NCBI GenBank assembly: GCA_025602905.1
Contig: JAHLKI010000010.1
Coordinates: forward strand, 248,001-312,000
DNA length: 64,000 bases
Reading direction: 5' to 3'
Source: Phlyctochytrium arcticum
Taxonomy: Eukaryota; Chytridiomycota; Chytridiomycetes; Chytridiales; Chytridiaceae
This document shows positions 47,133 to 57,978 of the stretch, in pieces. Made by a program: the position numbers and the translations under genes. A model generated the notes under the pieces. That model ran no database searches. It was given only the letters and a program-made list of their open reading frames with translations, and was not told where the DNA came from. Each line of letters starts with the position of its first letter. The first letter of the stretch is position 1.

Positions 47133-47272
47133 GCGGATCTCGAGCTTTGTGCGACGAATCTTAGGCAGGGAAATGCTTCTACGAGCACGGGGCAGCTGGG
47201 GCAAAGGCCGCCTGGAGGCTGGAGCCAAAAGCGGCAAGAAGCCTGGCAAAGAGCAGAAAGACTGCTTCTTCG
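47133..47272 (+). repeat. Direct repeat, left copy: broken duplicate of the MRM1 5' end
   Basis: About 140 bp aligning with 50097-50238 in the same orientation, with roughly eight substitutions and two small indels. It contains the MRM1 start codon context (GAAATGCTTCTACGAGCACG), but an extra G after codon 6 and a 2-bp gap later destroy the presequence frame, and a stop follows at about 47281. No MRM1 exon follows on its right side. Confidence 0.85.
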
Positions 47273-47332
47273 GCGCGTCTTGAATCTCTTGATCCACGGC
47301 GGTCCGTCAAAATCGATACCAAAGCATTTCGC

Positions 47333-48780
47333 ATGAGAATCGAAATTGTTGGTCTTACCAAAAAAGACAACGGCCGCGAATGTCTCAACCATCCAAGAGG
47401 TTGTGGGGCTACCCTACACCCGTTGACGTTCAAAGTGTGCGAAAGTCAACGATGCGTCAAACATAAAGAAGCGACTGACATCAAGAACAGGAAGGGCCTC
47501 TTATGCATCGAATGCAACAAGATTTCGGCTTCCATCAAACACGAAGGTCATGTTACGTACTGCGGCCCTTGTGCCAAGAAGTGTGGAATAGAGGCTCGGC
47601 ATTCCGCAAGGAATGGGCCACGTACGGCATGTGTGTATCTATCTGACCGTGCGACAACCTCTGGACAAAACGCATATTATATACAAGGAGTATTTTGTCT
47701 AATCAACACAAGTACAACACAAGGGCAAGTTCGGCGGAAGCCGAGGCGGAGCGGCCCTGCGCGCACAGATAAAGAACGTATTTGGCAAGAAGGTCAAAGT
47801 CATAGATCCCGAAGGTATGTGTCCAGTGTCCAAGTTCGAGTTTCTAGTCCTCATCGTTGTTGCCCTCTGGTTGCGCAGATTTGGGACATTACCGCGTTGT
47901 CCGTCGATCCCCCGCCCGCCCAAAGCTGAATACTGCAAACAGTGCAAGAACTCAACCCTACATCGCAGGATAGGGGCCATTCACTGTCCATGTGGGCAGA
48001 TCGCGTACTAGGGACCTGTAGGGGGAAAGAAGGAACGTTGTCGCGGTTGCGCGAATTCGTCTGACTTGCTGATGAATAGCCCATGTATTGTCTGCAACAT
48101 GAAAGTCGCCCAATTTGGTCCCGCGGAAAAAACGGCTTTGGTGTGGGGACTGCCAAGTACCCGGGGATCGAAAGCCAAACAAGACCTACTACCCGTGCTC
48201 CTCATGCGGGTTGGACCTCGCACCTGGATGTTGACACAATGTGTCAATACTGCATGCCAAATTCAGGCCTCAACCGGTCTGCTGAGAAGAACATCGCGGC
48301 CTCTGTAAAGGAAAAGCTGCTTGATCATCCCAAAGTGTCGATGGTGACCACAAACTCCAGCCGAGGAATAGGCAAAGCAAAGATTGTGGCAATCGCCAGA
48401 CGCCCTCATTGATGTCGGTGCGTTTTTCATTGACATTGAGGTTGATGAGGAACAGCACAAGGGGTCCTACTATTCAATCTCATGCGAGCAAACTCGGTCA
48501 GACAATATCACGTACCCAGTTGGGACTGCCGGTTGTCTTTGTCCGGGTGAATGTAAACTCATTTACCGATGCAGCCCGAAAGAAAGTTGACCCTCCTCTG
48601 AGGGATCGCAAGGAGCGTCTCTTGGAGGTCGTTCTAGACATCTTGGAGGATGATTATCGAGACCCAGAAATCATATACCGGTACTACGATGCAACCAGTC
48701 AGATGTACCTGAACAGATCCGGGTCGCAGCCTTCAACCCCCAAGGTGCATGTATGGGGAAGTTTTTGTCCATCAAAGCTG
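47333..48780 (+). pseudogene. Decayed Cys-rich plus PD-(D/E)xK-like nuclease gene inside the insert
   Basis: The plus strand carries, in shifting frames, a protein of two parts. First come tandem Cys-rich units with CxxC pairs (VCESQRCVKHKEA, LLCIECNKISA, TYCGPCAKKCG, EYCKQCKNS, RCRGCANSS, SPCIVCNMKVAQFG), similar in rhythm to the Cys-rich (EsV-1-7-like) repeats seen in algal, oomycete, fungal and giant-virus proteins. Then comes SPDALIDVGAFFIDIEVDEE followed by QH, a conserved CE..R, and, one frame over, GLPVVFVRVNVNSFTDA; this matches the outline of a PD-(D/E)xK-like nuclease family (PD at 48396, E-V-D-E-x-Q-H at 48438-48458). Frame changes occur near 47900-47925, around 48080-48240 and at about 48515. 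At 48820-48990 a degenerate GATA-like finger (ELCAGCKWRR...ICHRAYHHYF) may be a further part. Introns explain some but not all breaks. Family assignment is from memory of motif patterns. Confidence 0.5.
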
Positions 48781-50096
48781 CTCCCCGTCACTACACAGTC
48801 GATCCAGAGGTCATTGGTGACGCCTTGGACAATCCAAATGAACTCTGCGCTGGCTGCAAATGGCGACGCGTCTCCGTATCGGAATATTTCAATGATGATA
48901 TCATCTGCCATAGAGCATATCACCACTACTTCTTTCATGCTCATGACAATCAACCTCTCCATCCAAGACGCTGCCTCACGCAAAGCTATCTACAGCATAT
49001 CTAAATGCCCTCCCTTGCGGCATTTGCCAGCACGGTTTGCCACTCGACCAATTAGAAGAAATTTCTGTCGAACAGCCCATTCAGGACATCCTAAGAATTA
49101 CCCGATACCTCCATTAGAAACAACCATCAGTCGAAGTGACGCCGACGATGGTCAGAGACCTATATACCAAAAGCAAGTCGATTCACAAGATCACAAATGA
49201 GTCCCCCGAACTCCAAACCATCCATCCATTTCTTGTTATTTCGATTATCCAGGCGTATCTTATGTCCTATTACATTGTTATGCTCTCCACCAATCCCTTC
49301 TCTCTAGATTGGTCCCCTCCTCCCACCATTCGTCTCTGCTGTCTCACTTGTGTCTGACATTGCATCTTAGCCTAGTTTCTTCACTTTTTTCGACTTTCCC
49401 TCGTTTTTCTTCGTTTTTCTGGTTGGTCTTATAGATAGATGTTGTGTATACATGTGCATTGGTTTTAATAACACCTCTCTCGCATCTTACAGGCTATGCG
49501 TGCCCCAATTAGTCAACGCATCACCGACTTTTTGCTAGTACGAATGGCTTGGATCGGGCTGCTCATTGAGGACGTGACTCTCGCAGCCGGACATCGTCTT
49601 GTTACCATCAGACCGGGCTCCGATGTGGACTACACCATCATTGCAACAATCCACAAGCCAAAAAAAACAAACAGAAAGCCAAGCGCAAGCGGTAAGTATG
49701 ATACCTTGCTTGTCTCATGCCAACATCGACTAAGAAAAGTATGTTAATTTAGGGTGGGTGAAACGTCCGACCCAACCCATACTAGCAGTCCGTCCGTCAA
49801 TCCTTTGTAACAATCTTCTAGTTGATCACTATTCACATAGCAAAAGGGCTTTTTCGACCTCCATGTTTTATCCAATTATCATAGTTGCGATTTTGGACAG
49901 CATTTCGCTCGGTGAACAGAAGCACTAAAACGAAAAGACTCTATCAACCAATGCTATAAACGCCAGGAATCCGAATTCGTTACCCTTTTTGTATAGGATG
50001 TAAGATGGACCGCATAGAGCATTCTCCCACACTTTCTGGACGTTGTGTAACGCGAGTTAAATAGAGGAGCCCGCGTCAGAAAAAAACCGACGGTGG
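48781..50096. other. Right half of the insert, no supported gene
   Basis: Holds the GATA-like finger trace (about 48820-48990) and an open frame at 49496-49747 preceded by an acceptor-like TTACAG that I do not recognise (contains GHRLVTIRPGSDVDYTIIAT). It includes the immediate upstream sequence of the intact MRM1 copy. Confidence 0.35.
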
Positions 50097-50238
50097 GCGG
50101 ATCTCGAGCTTTGTGCGACGCATCTTAGGCAAGGAAATGCTTCTACGAGCACGGGCAGCTGGGGTAAGGGCCGCCGTCTGGAGGCTGGAGCCAAAAGCGG
50201 CAAGAAGCCTGGCAACGAGCAGAAAGACCGCTTCTTCG
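50097..50238 (+). repeat. Direct repeat, right copy: functional MRM1 5' end
   Basis: Partner of 47133-47272. This copy keeps the frame from the ATG at 50137 through the presequence into the first conserved MRM1 domain, so it is the functional one. Confidence 0.85.
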
Positions 50239-51561
50239 TCACTCGAACATCTCTACGGCGCTTCCAGCGTACTTCCAGCCTTACAAGCAGGACGGCGGAA
50301 GCTGAAAACTCTATACGTCAAAGAGGCGGAAACCTTTGAGAAATTCAATAGATCTGAGGAGCAGTATGTGTCCAGTCGGGATCAGGTTATTTCGTGTCTT
50401 TGAAGTCCAAGTTTGCCAATTAGAGACTCTACCCCCGTCGTCGCAAATGCGATCGAGTGGGCTCAACGCCGTGAAATCAGAATTGTCCGTATACCTCCGT
50501 CTCGCCTGAATGCGTTGTCCGATGGTCGGCCCAATCAGGTTATTTACCCCAATCTTTATTTTATGTCGTAAAGGACGCGGCTGAATATTCCCACGGGGCT
50601 TCAGGGGGTAGTGCTGGCTGCATCCGCCTTGAGTTGCACCCAGGTCAAACATCTTGGCATGATACAGGAAACCAGTTCTGAAGAGATAAGGTGCTGGGTG
50701 CAAATGGTATCAGTGTGTTTGAGATCTAACTCGTTAAAACACCAGTTATTCTGGGCTAGTGACAAAGAAAGAATCCTTCCCTTTGACGTTCGTGCCGCAC
50801 GTGTCTGAGAGGTCCTTTCCAATATGGCTTGGTGCGCTAAGTCATTGATCTTTGCTTATGCGGCGGGCTCATGTTGAACCGAATTTAAGCGTTGGACCAA
50901 GTGGTAGATCCTCAGGTAGGCGGCGGGAAAGTGGCCTTCAACTGCTTGTGAGGTCCTGACAGCAATCAGAATTTGGGTGCAATTCTACGGACAGCAAAAT
51001 TTATGAACATTGATGGGGTGGTGCTCACCGAACATGAAAGGTAGTGAGACAAGCATCGATCATCGAATTAGGCTTCAATGAGCTGAAATAAATTATATAC
51101 AGTGCCCCGCTCAGTCCCGTAGTGTCTAAAGCTAGCGCGGGTGCATTGGAAACAATGGAAAAAATATACTCAACATCAAATTTGAAAACGTTCCTTGAGG
51201 TAGGTGACCCATCCAATGAAAGTGACGGAATGAGCTGATCTCAGGCTAGGAATCGGCCATGAACGGATGGCATATTTATGGCACCGACATCAACGCAGAC
51301 AACTCCATATCGCTAAGCAGCTACTTACGCGAACGCAGTTCCAACAAAGATGTGCCCCAGCTGTTACACGCGCCTACCGTCTTGGTGGTGGGCAACGAAG
51401 GCGTTGGATTGCGGGCCAAAGTTTCCGATGCGTGTCATGACCATCTCATAATAGGTAGTGTTCCAGACACGTTGCAAGCCGCAAACGCGTATCAAGTCGA
51501 GTCCTTGAATGTAAGCGTGGCAACGGGTATACTGCTACATGCATTGTGCACTTCTGAGTAA
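50137..51561 (+). CDS. MRM1: Mitochondrial rRNA 2'-O-ribose methyltransferase, MRM1 (SpoU/TrmH family)
   Basis: A multi-exon gene (first exons 50137-50363, 50424-50538 and from 50605; later exons contain FPIWLALDQVVDPQ, NLGAILRTAKFMNIDGVVLT, SAPLSPVVSKASAGALE; last exon about 51249-51561). The start is MLLRARAAGVRAAVWRLEP, an Arg/Ala-rich mitochondrial presequence. The substrate-binding domain follows (SLEHLYGASSVLPALQAGRR, then ALSDGRPNQGVVLAAS), then the knotted SpoU catalytic domain with motif 1 (DPQNLGAILRTA), motif 2 (VLVVGNEGVGLR) and motif 3 (VESLNVSVATGILL). In yeast Mrm1 methylates a universally conserved guanosine in the 21S rRNA peptidyl-transferase centre. The middle exons use some weak donors, so their exact ends are uncertain. 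The stop lies only 21 bp from that of the polymerase gene. Confidence 0.85.
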
Positions 51562-51582
51562 TCAATGCAATGACTTTCTGCA

Positions 51583-53997
51583 TCAACAATCTCGTTCCAT
51601 GGGTGTTCGATATGGCACACCTAGGTTTCTTAGTTCATGAGGGGCATCGAGAAAGATATTGCAGAAAATTACCCAAGGCCGCCAAGACTTCCTGCATTGC
51701 GGCTTAGTTTCAAGAGGAATGAATAACTATAAGAGCAACAAACCTCTTCCGTACTACCGGCAATCCGTCTGCCATCGGAAATTTTGAGCCCACCTCTCCC
51801 CCGCATGACATTATTGAAAAGTCCGTGCTGGCTTAATCGCATTCCCTTGAAAGCGAGTACTGTTAGCAGCGGATCAATCGTATGTCTAATTTCATTTCTA
51901 CCTTCAATTGCGCCAGTCTACGCAACGAGCGGTTGCTGTCGGAATGATTAGCTCAAGATTTGTTTCAAGAAAGTTGCACTATTCTGTCCTCACAATATGT
52001 CACTTCCTGTATAATGCAACAAAGCCGCACCCTTTTCTGAGTAAGGCGCTACCCAAAGGTCCAAGCGACGTGTTTTTCCGTTCGGTAAGCGACACAAGCC
52101 CATCCACGAAGTGGCGGCTTCAAGGCGATTGGCCATATTCTGATTGTGAAAGCTGCCAATGATCAGTCCACAGTCCAGCAGTCTTTTCACCAGCGGGCCC
52201 AAAATGTTATTATGGCTCGCGTTATCGGGGTGTGTCACTGAGAGATAGTACTTGTTAACTCAAGTTCGGCACATTGAACAGCAGACACGAACCTAAGACG
52301 TCCACATCTCCACACATTGGGCGACCGCGTCGGAAGGAACCTAGGATAACACATTCAAATAGAGGATCAATTGCATGGCATTCGCCTATGACAATCGCCC
52401 CGATCGCTGCAGCTTCTGCCCTGGGCATTTTTTCCTGCGTGTCCTACCATACCGTGATTAGAACGGACGCCGGCTGCAGCTAAACGGAGAGGAATACCTC
52501 GTAATGTTCCAGACTCAACTTTTGATCATGCGTGAGGCTGACTTTCTCGCGCACATCCTGCAGCGTTCTACACCCTTTGGCATACCATCGACGAGCGATA
52601 TTTACTCCACACCCTAGATATTGGCGTAGTGCTGAGTCAAATATAAGTGTGAAAAGTAAAAAATAACCCAGCACTAACCGTGAATTCCTTGGAACAACTT
52701 CAGCACAGGAAGCATCTCTGGAACAACCTCGGCTTTGCGTAGTCGTCCAGTTTCCAGTATTTCATCGATCTTGTCGGCGATTTTGCCGCCTATCCCAAAC
52801 TTTTTCCGCGCCTCGGCTCCACTAGTAATGCGCGTTGGGAACTTCTTGATTGTTTGTATAGCCTAACAACACAAGAGCTCAGCGCAACGCAATATGTATG
52901 CGATGGCATCTGTTGTACTACCTTTCGATATGATAGAACTCGGAAATGCTCTCCTTCCGAATCGTGGCGTTGCATCACCAGGTCCAATAGCTCAGTAATA
53001 TGCGCATTCTTATTAGTTTCCTCCAGTTCTGCTCGTTGCCCCGTGCGCATGCAAAGAAATTTGTCTTGGTTCTGAACCATTCCCTTTAAACATCATCACC
53101 AGGTTCGCTCCGTATATTCATTTACCCTCACTTCGATAGTGCCAGCTGTGTCTACTCCCTCTTCTTGTGTAAGTTGACTGGGATAGTCACCATACTCACT
53201 GACCTGGCTATCTGCGTCCATATCTGTCAAGGCTGGGGAGCTCTCCGAATGGGCAGATGTCCTCATTTGTTGGATCAGCTTGTCCAGATCATAATTTTGA
53301 TCAGATTGTTCGGAATTTCTCCCGGTAACATCTTTACTGTTCTCCTCATCCGAAACGGCAAGTTCAGTCGCATCACTGTGGTCGCTCTCTCCATTCCGCA
53401 ACGAATTCGAACTGTGCCCGCTCTTGGGATCCAAGCGCACAAATTCCCCGAAATCCAAAATCTCACCAGCCTGAGCTGTCGTTCACTAACCTTTGAATCT
53501 GTGTCATGCCTACGCGAACTTACCAATATACATTGTGATATCCAATTTGGATCAAGAAGACAAGCGGCACTTGGAAGAGAGTCTGTGCTCAAAAGTTTCT
53601 TCAATACATTTGGAGAAACATCAGTGAAAATGAAAGTCGCGGAATTGTGCAAGCGCTCAACGACTTTCCCGCCTGATTGGTGGTTCGTTAGCGCTGATGC
53701 CAGATGGTGTCCAAGCGACTTACCTTTCTCCTCCCAGCGCTTCCTCAGCACCTTTTCACGCACTTTGTTGGGCCCAGTTAAATGGAAGTAGGCGATTCGA
53801 TTGGCAAAGAGCCCATCCTTTGAAACGCTTGGTCTCTTGTTGGTCCGGCGTGGTATGTCATCGAGGCACTCTGAAGGTGAGACTTTCGGAGTCGGAGACC
53901 GGCAATTTCGTTTTCCTGTCAAACTAGGCCCTTCCTCGTCCAGGGTCAAATCTACGACAGCATTGGCATGTCTGCTTTGGAAACTGTCGCAAGACAT
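51583..53997 (-). CDS. Family X DNA polymerase with BRCT domain (Pol lambda/Pol4 type)
   Basis: Multi-exon minus-strand gene. An N-terminal basic stretch (GKRNCRSPTPK) precedes a BRCT domain (NRIAYFHLTGPNKVREKVL to LDPNWISQCIL). A Ser/Asp/Glu-rich linker follows, then the 8-kDa domain (NKNAHITELLDLVMQRHDSE), helix-hairpin-helix VGVNIARRWYAKG, the catalytic GSFRRGRPMCGDVDVL (two Asp) and RRLDLWVAPY (third Asp). The C-terminus is MRLSQHGLFNN, SDGRRIAGSTEE and GVPYRTPMERDC. Such enzymes fill gaps in base-excision repair and non-homologous end joining. The sugar-contact motif reads LLHYTGSD where Pol lambda and beta have YFTG and Pol mu/TdT have GWTG. The first in-frame ATG after the last upstream stop is at 53997; a promoter of about 430 bp separates it from the divergent gene. 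Confidence 0.88.
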
Positions 53998-54430
53998 ATT
54001 CCAGCTTGAACTTAATTGCGATCTGCGAGTTCGCAATGGGTGTCTCGCTTGCAACTTTACCACATTCCCTACATTCAGGGCACGTCCAGCTACATACTGC
54101 CAGCTATCCCACCCCTGGCATATTTGGTCGGCATCACACTATTGAGTATGAGAGGATCTTTGCAAACTTAGAGGACGTTGAACAGGCACACCCACTTTTC
54201 ACTGCACCAACATTTAGGCAGCGTATTAAATAAAAATCTGTGAACGCTTCCCAGTATCACAGTAGCAGCGATATATATGTTGACTCTCCCATTAATGCTC
54301 CGAGGGCATTGCTATGCAGTTGTCGTTTCAATTATTACATGTTCTGGAGGTAAACAAATGTTGCATGTTTTGAAGCTGCGCGCGTCTCCGCCCTGGGCCG
54401 CTGGGCGAAGGAAGGGCAAGCATTACATGC

Positions 54431-56785
54431 ATGAAAGTACAGTTCACTGGCGACGTGCCTTCGGCGGCAAAGGGTAGCAGCAGCTTTACCCAACGTTTAG
54501 ATAGTTTGCCAACGTCTTTATTCCGCTGGTTCGACAATCCTCCAACACTTTCAGAAGTTCGCCAATCCAGCGATTTCAACAATGATCAGCCTGCACCTAT
54601 ACCTTTAAGCGGAGCTATGGGCTTTGAATCAGTCGCGGACGAGAAGCCCTGTTCGATGCCAAACAGTGATCCCATCTTCCTGCCGAAACCAGTATCAACA
54701 CCGCCGCGCATATCAACCCGGGGATCAGTAGCAGGTTTATCTCCATATGGCTCTCGTACAGGACGAACACCCTCACGTCGGGTGGGCGGTGGACATATTG
54801 GGGAGATCTCGCCGAAGATAGTAGAGGTTAGAATTGGCGGGAAGAGGAAGCGACAAGGGTTAGGCCTGTCACCAAGGAAAAGGACTCGCGAGAAAACACC
54901 GACTTTGAATAGTCAGACAGGATCGATACAGGTTCCGAAGCCTAATAAGTACTGGCGTCCAATTTCAGCCTCCTTAAGAAGGTCACCAACTCCACCAATT
55001 GAGGATTCTGGGGTGAGACGAAGCAATGTAGGGGGAGTGGGGAAATTTTTTGCTCTTGTTTTAAGCCATTCCGATCGACCACCAAAGCATGCTGGGGGAG
55101 CTGGAACCGCTAAGGATACCAGACAGAGCTCGAAGTCTCCGAGCAAGAAAGTCGCGAAGACAAATGACGACGGGGAGCGGAATTCACAGACGGAGCAAAG
55201 TCCCCGACTGTACAGAACGAAAAGCCAATTAGAATGTGTCGAGATCCCACTGAAGAATCGCTATTTTGGAGTGGTACATCGGAAGTCACCATCTTTGACG
55301 CGTGGGCGTAGTATGGCCTCGAGATCACCGCAGGCATCAATCGAAGTCTTGATACCGGCTAGCCCTGTCTCATTGCAGCTACCAACCGCGACTAAACCTA
55401 AATCTGAGCGAATCTCGGCAAGTCAAAGTGTGGAAAAATACCCACTTAGCGGAGGATCAAAGAGAAGTTCTTCTCTCGATTTTTCGGTATTTGAGGAGAA
55501 CGGGACAGCCAACAAACATATGAGCCAGGCTGATGGCAAGAGCTTTGACGTTGGTGGCTCCGCCGCGTCTATCGAAATTCTGGCTCCGAAATCCGAAAGC
55601 AAGAAATTGCCTTTGGACACTCCAAACGACCAGCATCTTTGCTCTCTGGGGACTGGAAATGACGAAGGCATGGATATGCAACAGGGGCAAGCACTGCGAA
55701 GTGTCCCCCAACTACAATTATCATCTGAAATGATGTCAAAGTCTCAGAGTCCGGCATTTAGCACTGCTACCGTCCAGACACCAAACAGCCATATTAATGA
55801 AACCGAACCTTGCCTGCCAAAGGATGAACCTGCCCCTTCCCCATCTGAATGTCAACTGAATGGTGCGATTTCATTTGATAGCAAAAGACGGCATTCCAAA
55901 CTTCTAGTTCCATTTAGTTTTGAAGAGGATACTCCCCGCCAACCGTCGCGAATTAGCGGTCGTGACATTTTTGATTTCGAGGCGAGTGTTGAGGAGACGC
56001 AAAGAAAGGGAATCCGGGTAAGACGCAAACGGAAGGAGCTGGCTCCTCAATCACGGAGAGAGGTATTGATGCAATTCGTTGATACACAAAAGATATAAAA
56101 ATAACTCGATTTACGCAGGTACGCGGTATGTCTAAGGGGAATATACTCGATGAGATGAAATCCCCTCGTGTGTCACAGACCTTGTCGGACATTTCAGATG
56201 CCGCCCCAACCACTGTTGCCGAAAGTAAAGGCATGATTGCTACTCCATTTGATACCGAATTCTCCATGGGTATCGGATCCCAAACTCTCTTGCATATTCC
56301 ATATGCTGCTGCCCCAAATACCGCACCCGAAAACAACGGCATTAGTTCTACACCAACTGATGTTGGCAGCCCTACGGGTATCGGCTCGCAAACCCTTTTG
56401 CATGTGCCAGATGCTCGAAAGGCCTTCTCAAGAACTGCATCCGCTACCAATTCCCCAAAAGTCTGCTCAACGGTTCAACCCGCTGTTGCACAAAACTCGT
56501 TGGAGATAAATGCCTCAAATGAACCCTTCAGTGGTGCCTCCCCAGTTATGTTCCGCACGCCAACCCACTCTCAGGCGAATCCAGCCAATCCGGCAGCGAC
56601 GCATACCAGTCCCATGAAGAGCATGGAGGTATGGTGAATTGTTCTTTATGCGGAGATTTTTTTTGACATATAATTGTGTGTGATAGGCGCGTTCGCAATC
56701 TGTGGATTTGGATGAGACCATGTTGGAAATCGAAAAATTCTTGGAAAATGATGTTGATCTTTTCAAAGATGTCGATCTCGGCTAA
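54431..56785 (+). CDS. Large disordered basic protein with internal repeat, unknown
   Basis: Three exons (54431 to about 56062, from about 56119 to 56631, 56687-56785); joins at GAG|GTATTG...GCAG|GTACGC and GAG|GTATGG...ATAG|GCGCG keep frame. The product is roughly 750 residues, Ser/Pro/Thr/Lys-rich and almost certainly disordered. Basic clusters KRKRQGLGLSPRKRTREK and RVRRKRKE look like nuclear signals, with many SP/TP sites as in cyclin-dependent kinase substrates. In the second exon a unit of about 36 residues occurs twice (GMIATPFDTEFSMGIGSQTL and GISSTPTDVGSPTGIGSQTL, each followed by LH and a P-containing tail). The C-terminus is acidic (EIEKFLENDVDLFKDVDLG). No family is recognised. 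It is divergent from the repair polymerase. The start could lie further upstream. Confidence 0.55.
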
Positions 56786-57017
56786 TAGATGAATGATTCA
56801 CACGCGAACCCAAGTATGGAAATGGGGACTCTATCCCCACAATACCTGCTTGACGTGAGAAATTGGCGAAAGCCACACCATTCAGATTCACTTGTGACTA
56901 ATCGCGTGTGGAGGTGACGATCAAGCAAACCCCTCGACTACCAAGCAGACCAAGCAACCCCCTCGCACACAGCATTCTAGGCACCTCTTCCTGCTTTGAA
57001 GTTCATCATCCATCATC

Positions 57018-57729
57018 ATGATTTCCGACGCCGCTCAACACAGATGGGCACTCGATGAAGGTACTTTCCGACTTTGGTTGCCCATCACGATTCTGTTTGC
57101 CATCTGGTAAGTGTCTGGCAGGGTATCTCACTTTCTAAGGGCTAACTTTACACATATCAATCGATAGGTGGAATCTCAAGCTCTCGTTACATGCATCTCA
57201 AATGATGAAGGCACGCCGTGCATTTTTCACGCGCATCCCCAGCGAGTTTGTGGAGATTGCGACACCCAGTGGACTCCAGGTATGTATGATCTGTGGGTTC
57301 ATTCACAGCTGCGGCCGTAACTCATGATTGTCTTTTAGATGGATCGTTTGTCTGCAACAACAAAGTCGGCGAGGCATGCAATGCTAATGCTCCTACCTCC
57401 CGTGATTCTGGTTACAGCAGGTAGGCACATCTTTTCGGTCAAATTGGCGACAGATCTGACATGTTCTTCATCTTAGTTGGGGCTTCTCCGGCGACTTCGA
57501 TCATGATTTGGTAACTTGGCACCTCCTTCATGCTGTTTCAGAGCAAAGACTCACAAGAGCTCTCATTGCAATTTGCAGGATTTCCTTTTTGGTACTCATT
57601 CTATGGCAGGCGGGAGGGCTTCTAATCGGACGACCCTCCCTTGATTTGGGATTTATGACTGCAGCGTTGCCATTTGTAGTGGCAATCATGATAGTGGCAT
57701 TGCTGCAAGCTTCCCAAGAGCATCATTAA
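57018..57729 (+). CDS. Small multi-pass membrane protein, unknown
   Basis: Five exons (57018-57106, 57168-57279, 57339-57420, 57477-57510, 57579-57729) give 155 residues. Hydrophobic segments: LWLPITILFAIWW near residue 20-32, MLMLLPPVILVTAVGA near 83, IMIWISFLVLILWQAGGLLIG near 105 and FMTAALPFVVAIMIVALLQA at the end. A basic loop (MMKARRAFFTRIP) lies between the first two. No family recognised; topology suggests an ER or other organelle membrane protein. The ATG is preceded by CATCATC and all splice sites are standard. Confidence 0.6.
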
Positions 57730-57978
57730 AGTATGTAGGAAGGAGGAGAAAATCTCTGTGCATTTTGTAAATGTTTTGAATATGATATGGTGTACCACAT
57801 TTTTGTCTTCGGTGCTTTGACAGCGGCAATGTGGCTGTGCAAGCCGCCTGACTGACGTTGCTCTGGCCGGACTGCCCGCCAATTAGTAGCGTTGTTTTTC
57901 TCCATCTCCTCGCTTCTTGCCCGCTTTGACTCTCATACAAACTTTTACTTTCCTACGAGCTGGTCGCTATTTCTGAAG

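Noticed and set aside
47133..50238. LTR retrotransposon with 141-bp LTRs
   Set aside because: The repeat is coding sequence of the neighbouring gene, has no TG...CA ends, and there is no primer-binding site, polypurine tract or reverse transcriptase inside.
57018..57107. EMC3-like start of the small membrane protein
   Set aside because: The first hydrophobic helix is superficially similar, but the length (155 residues) and the remaining sequence do not fit EMC3.
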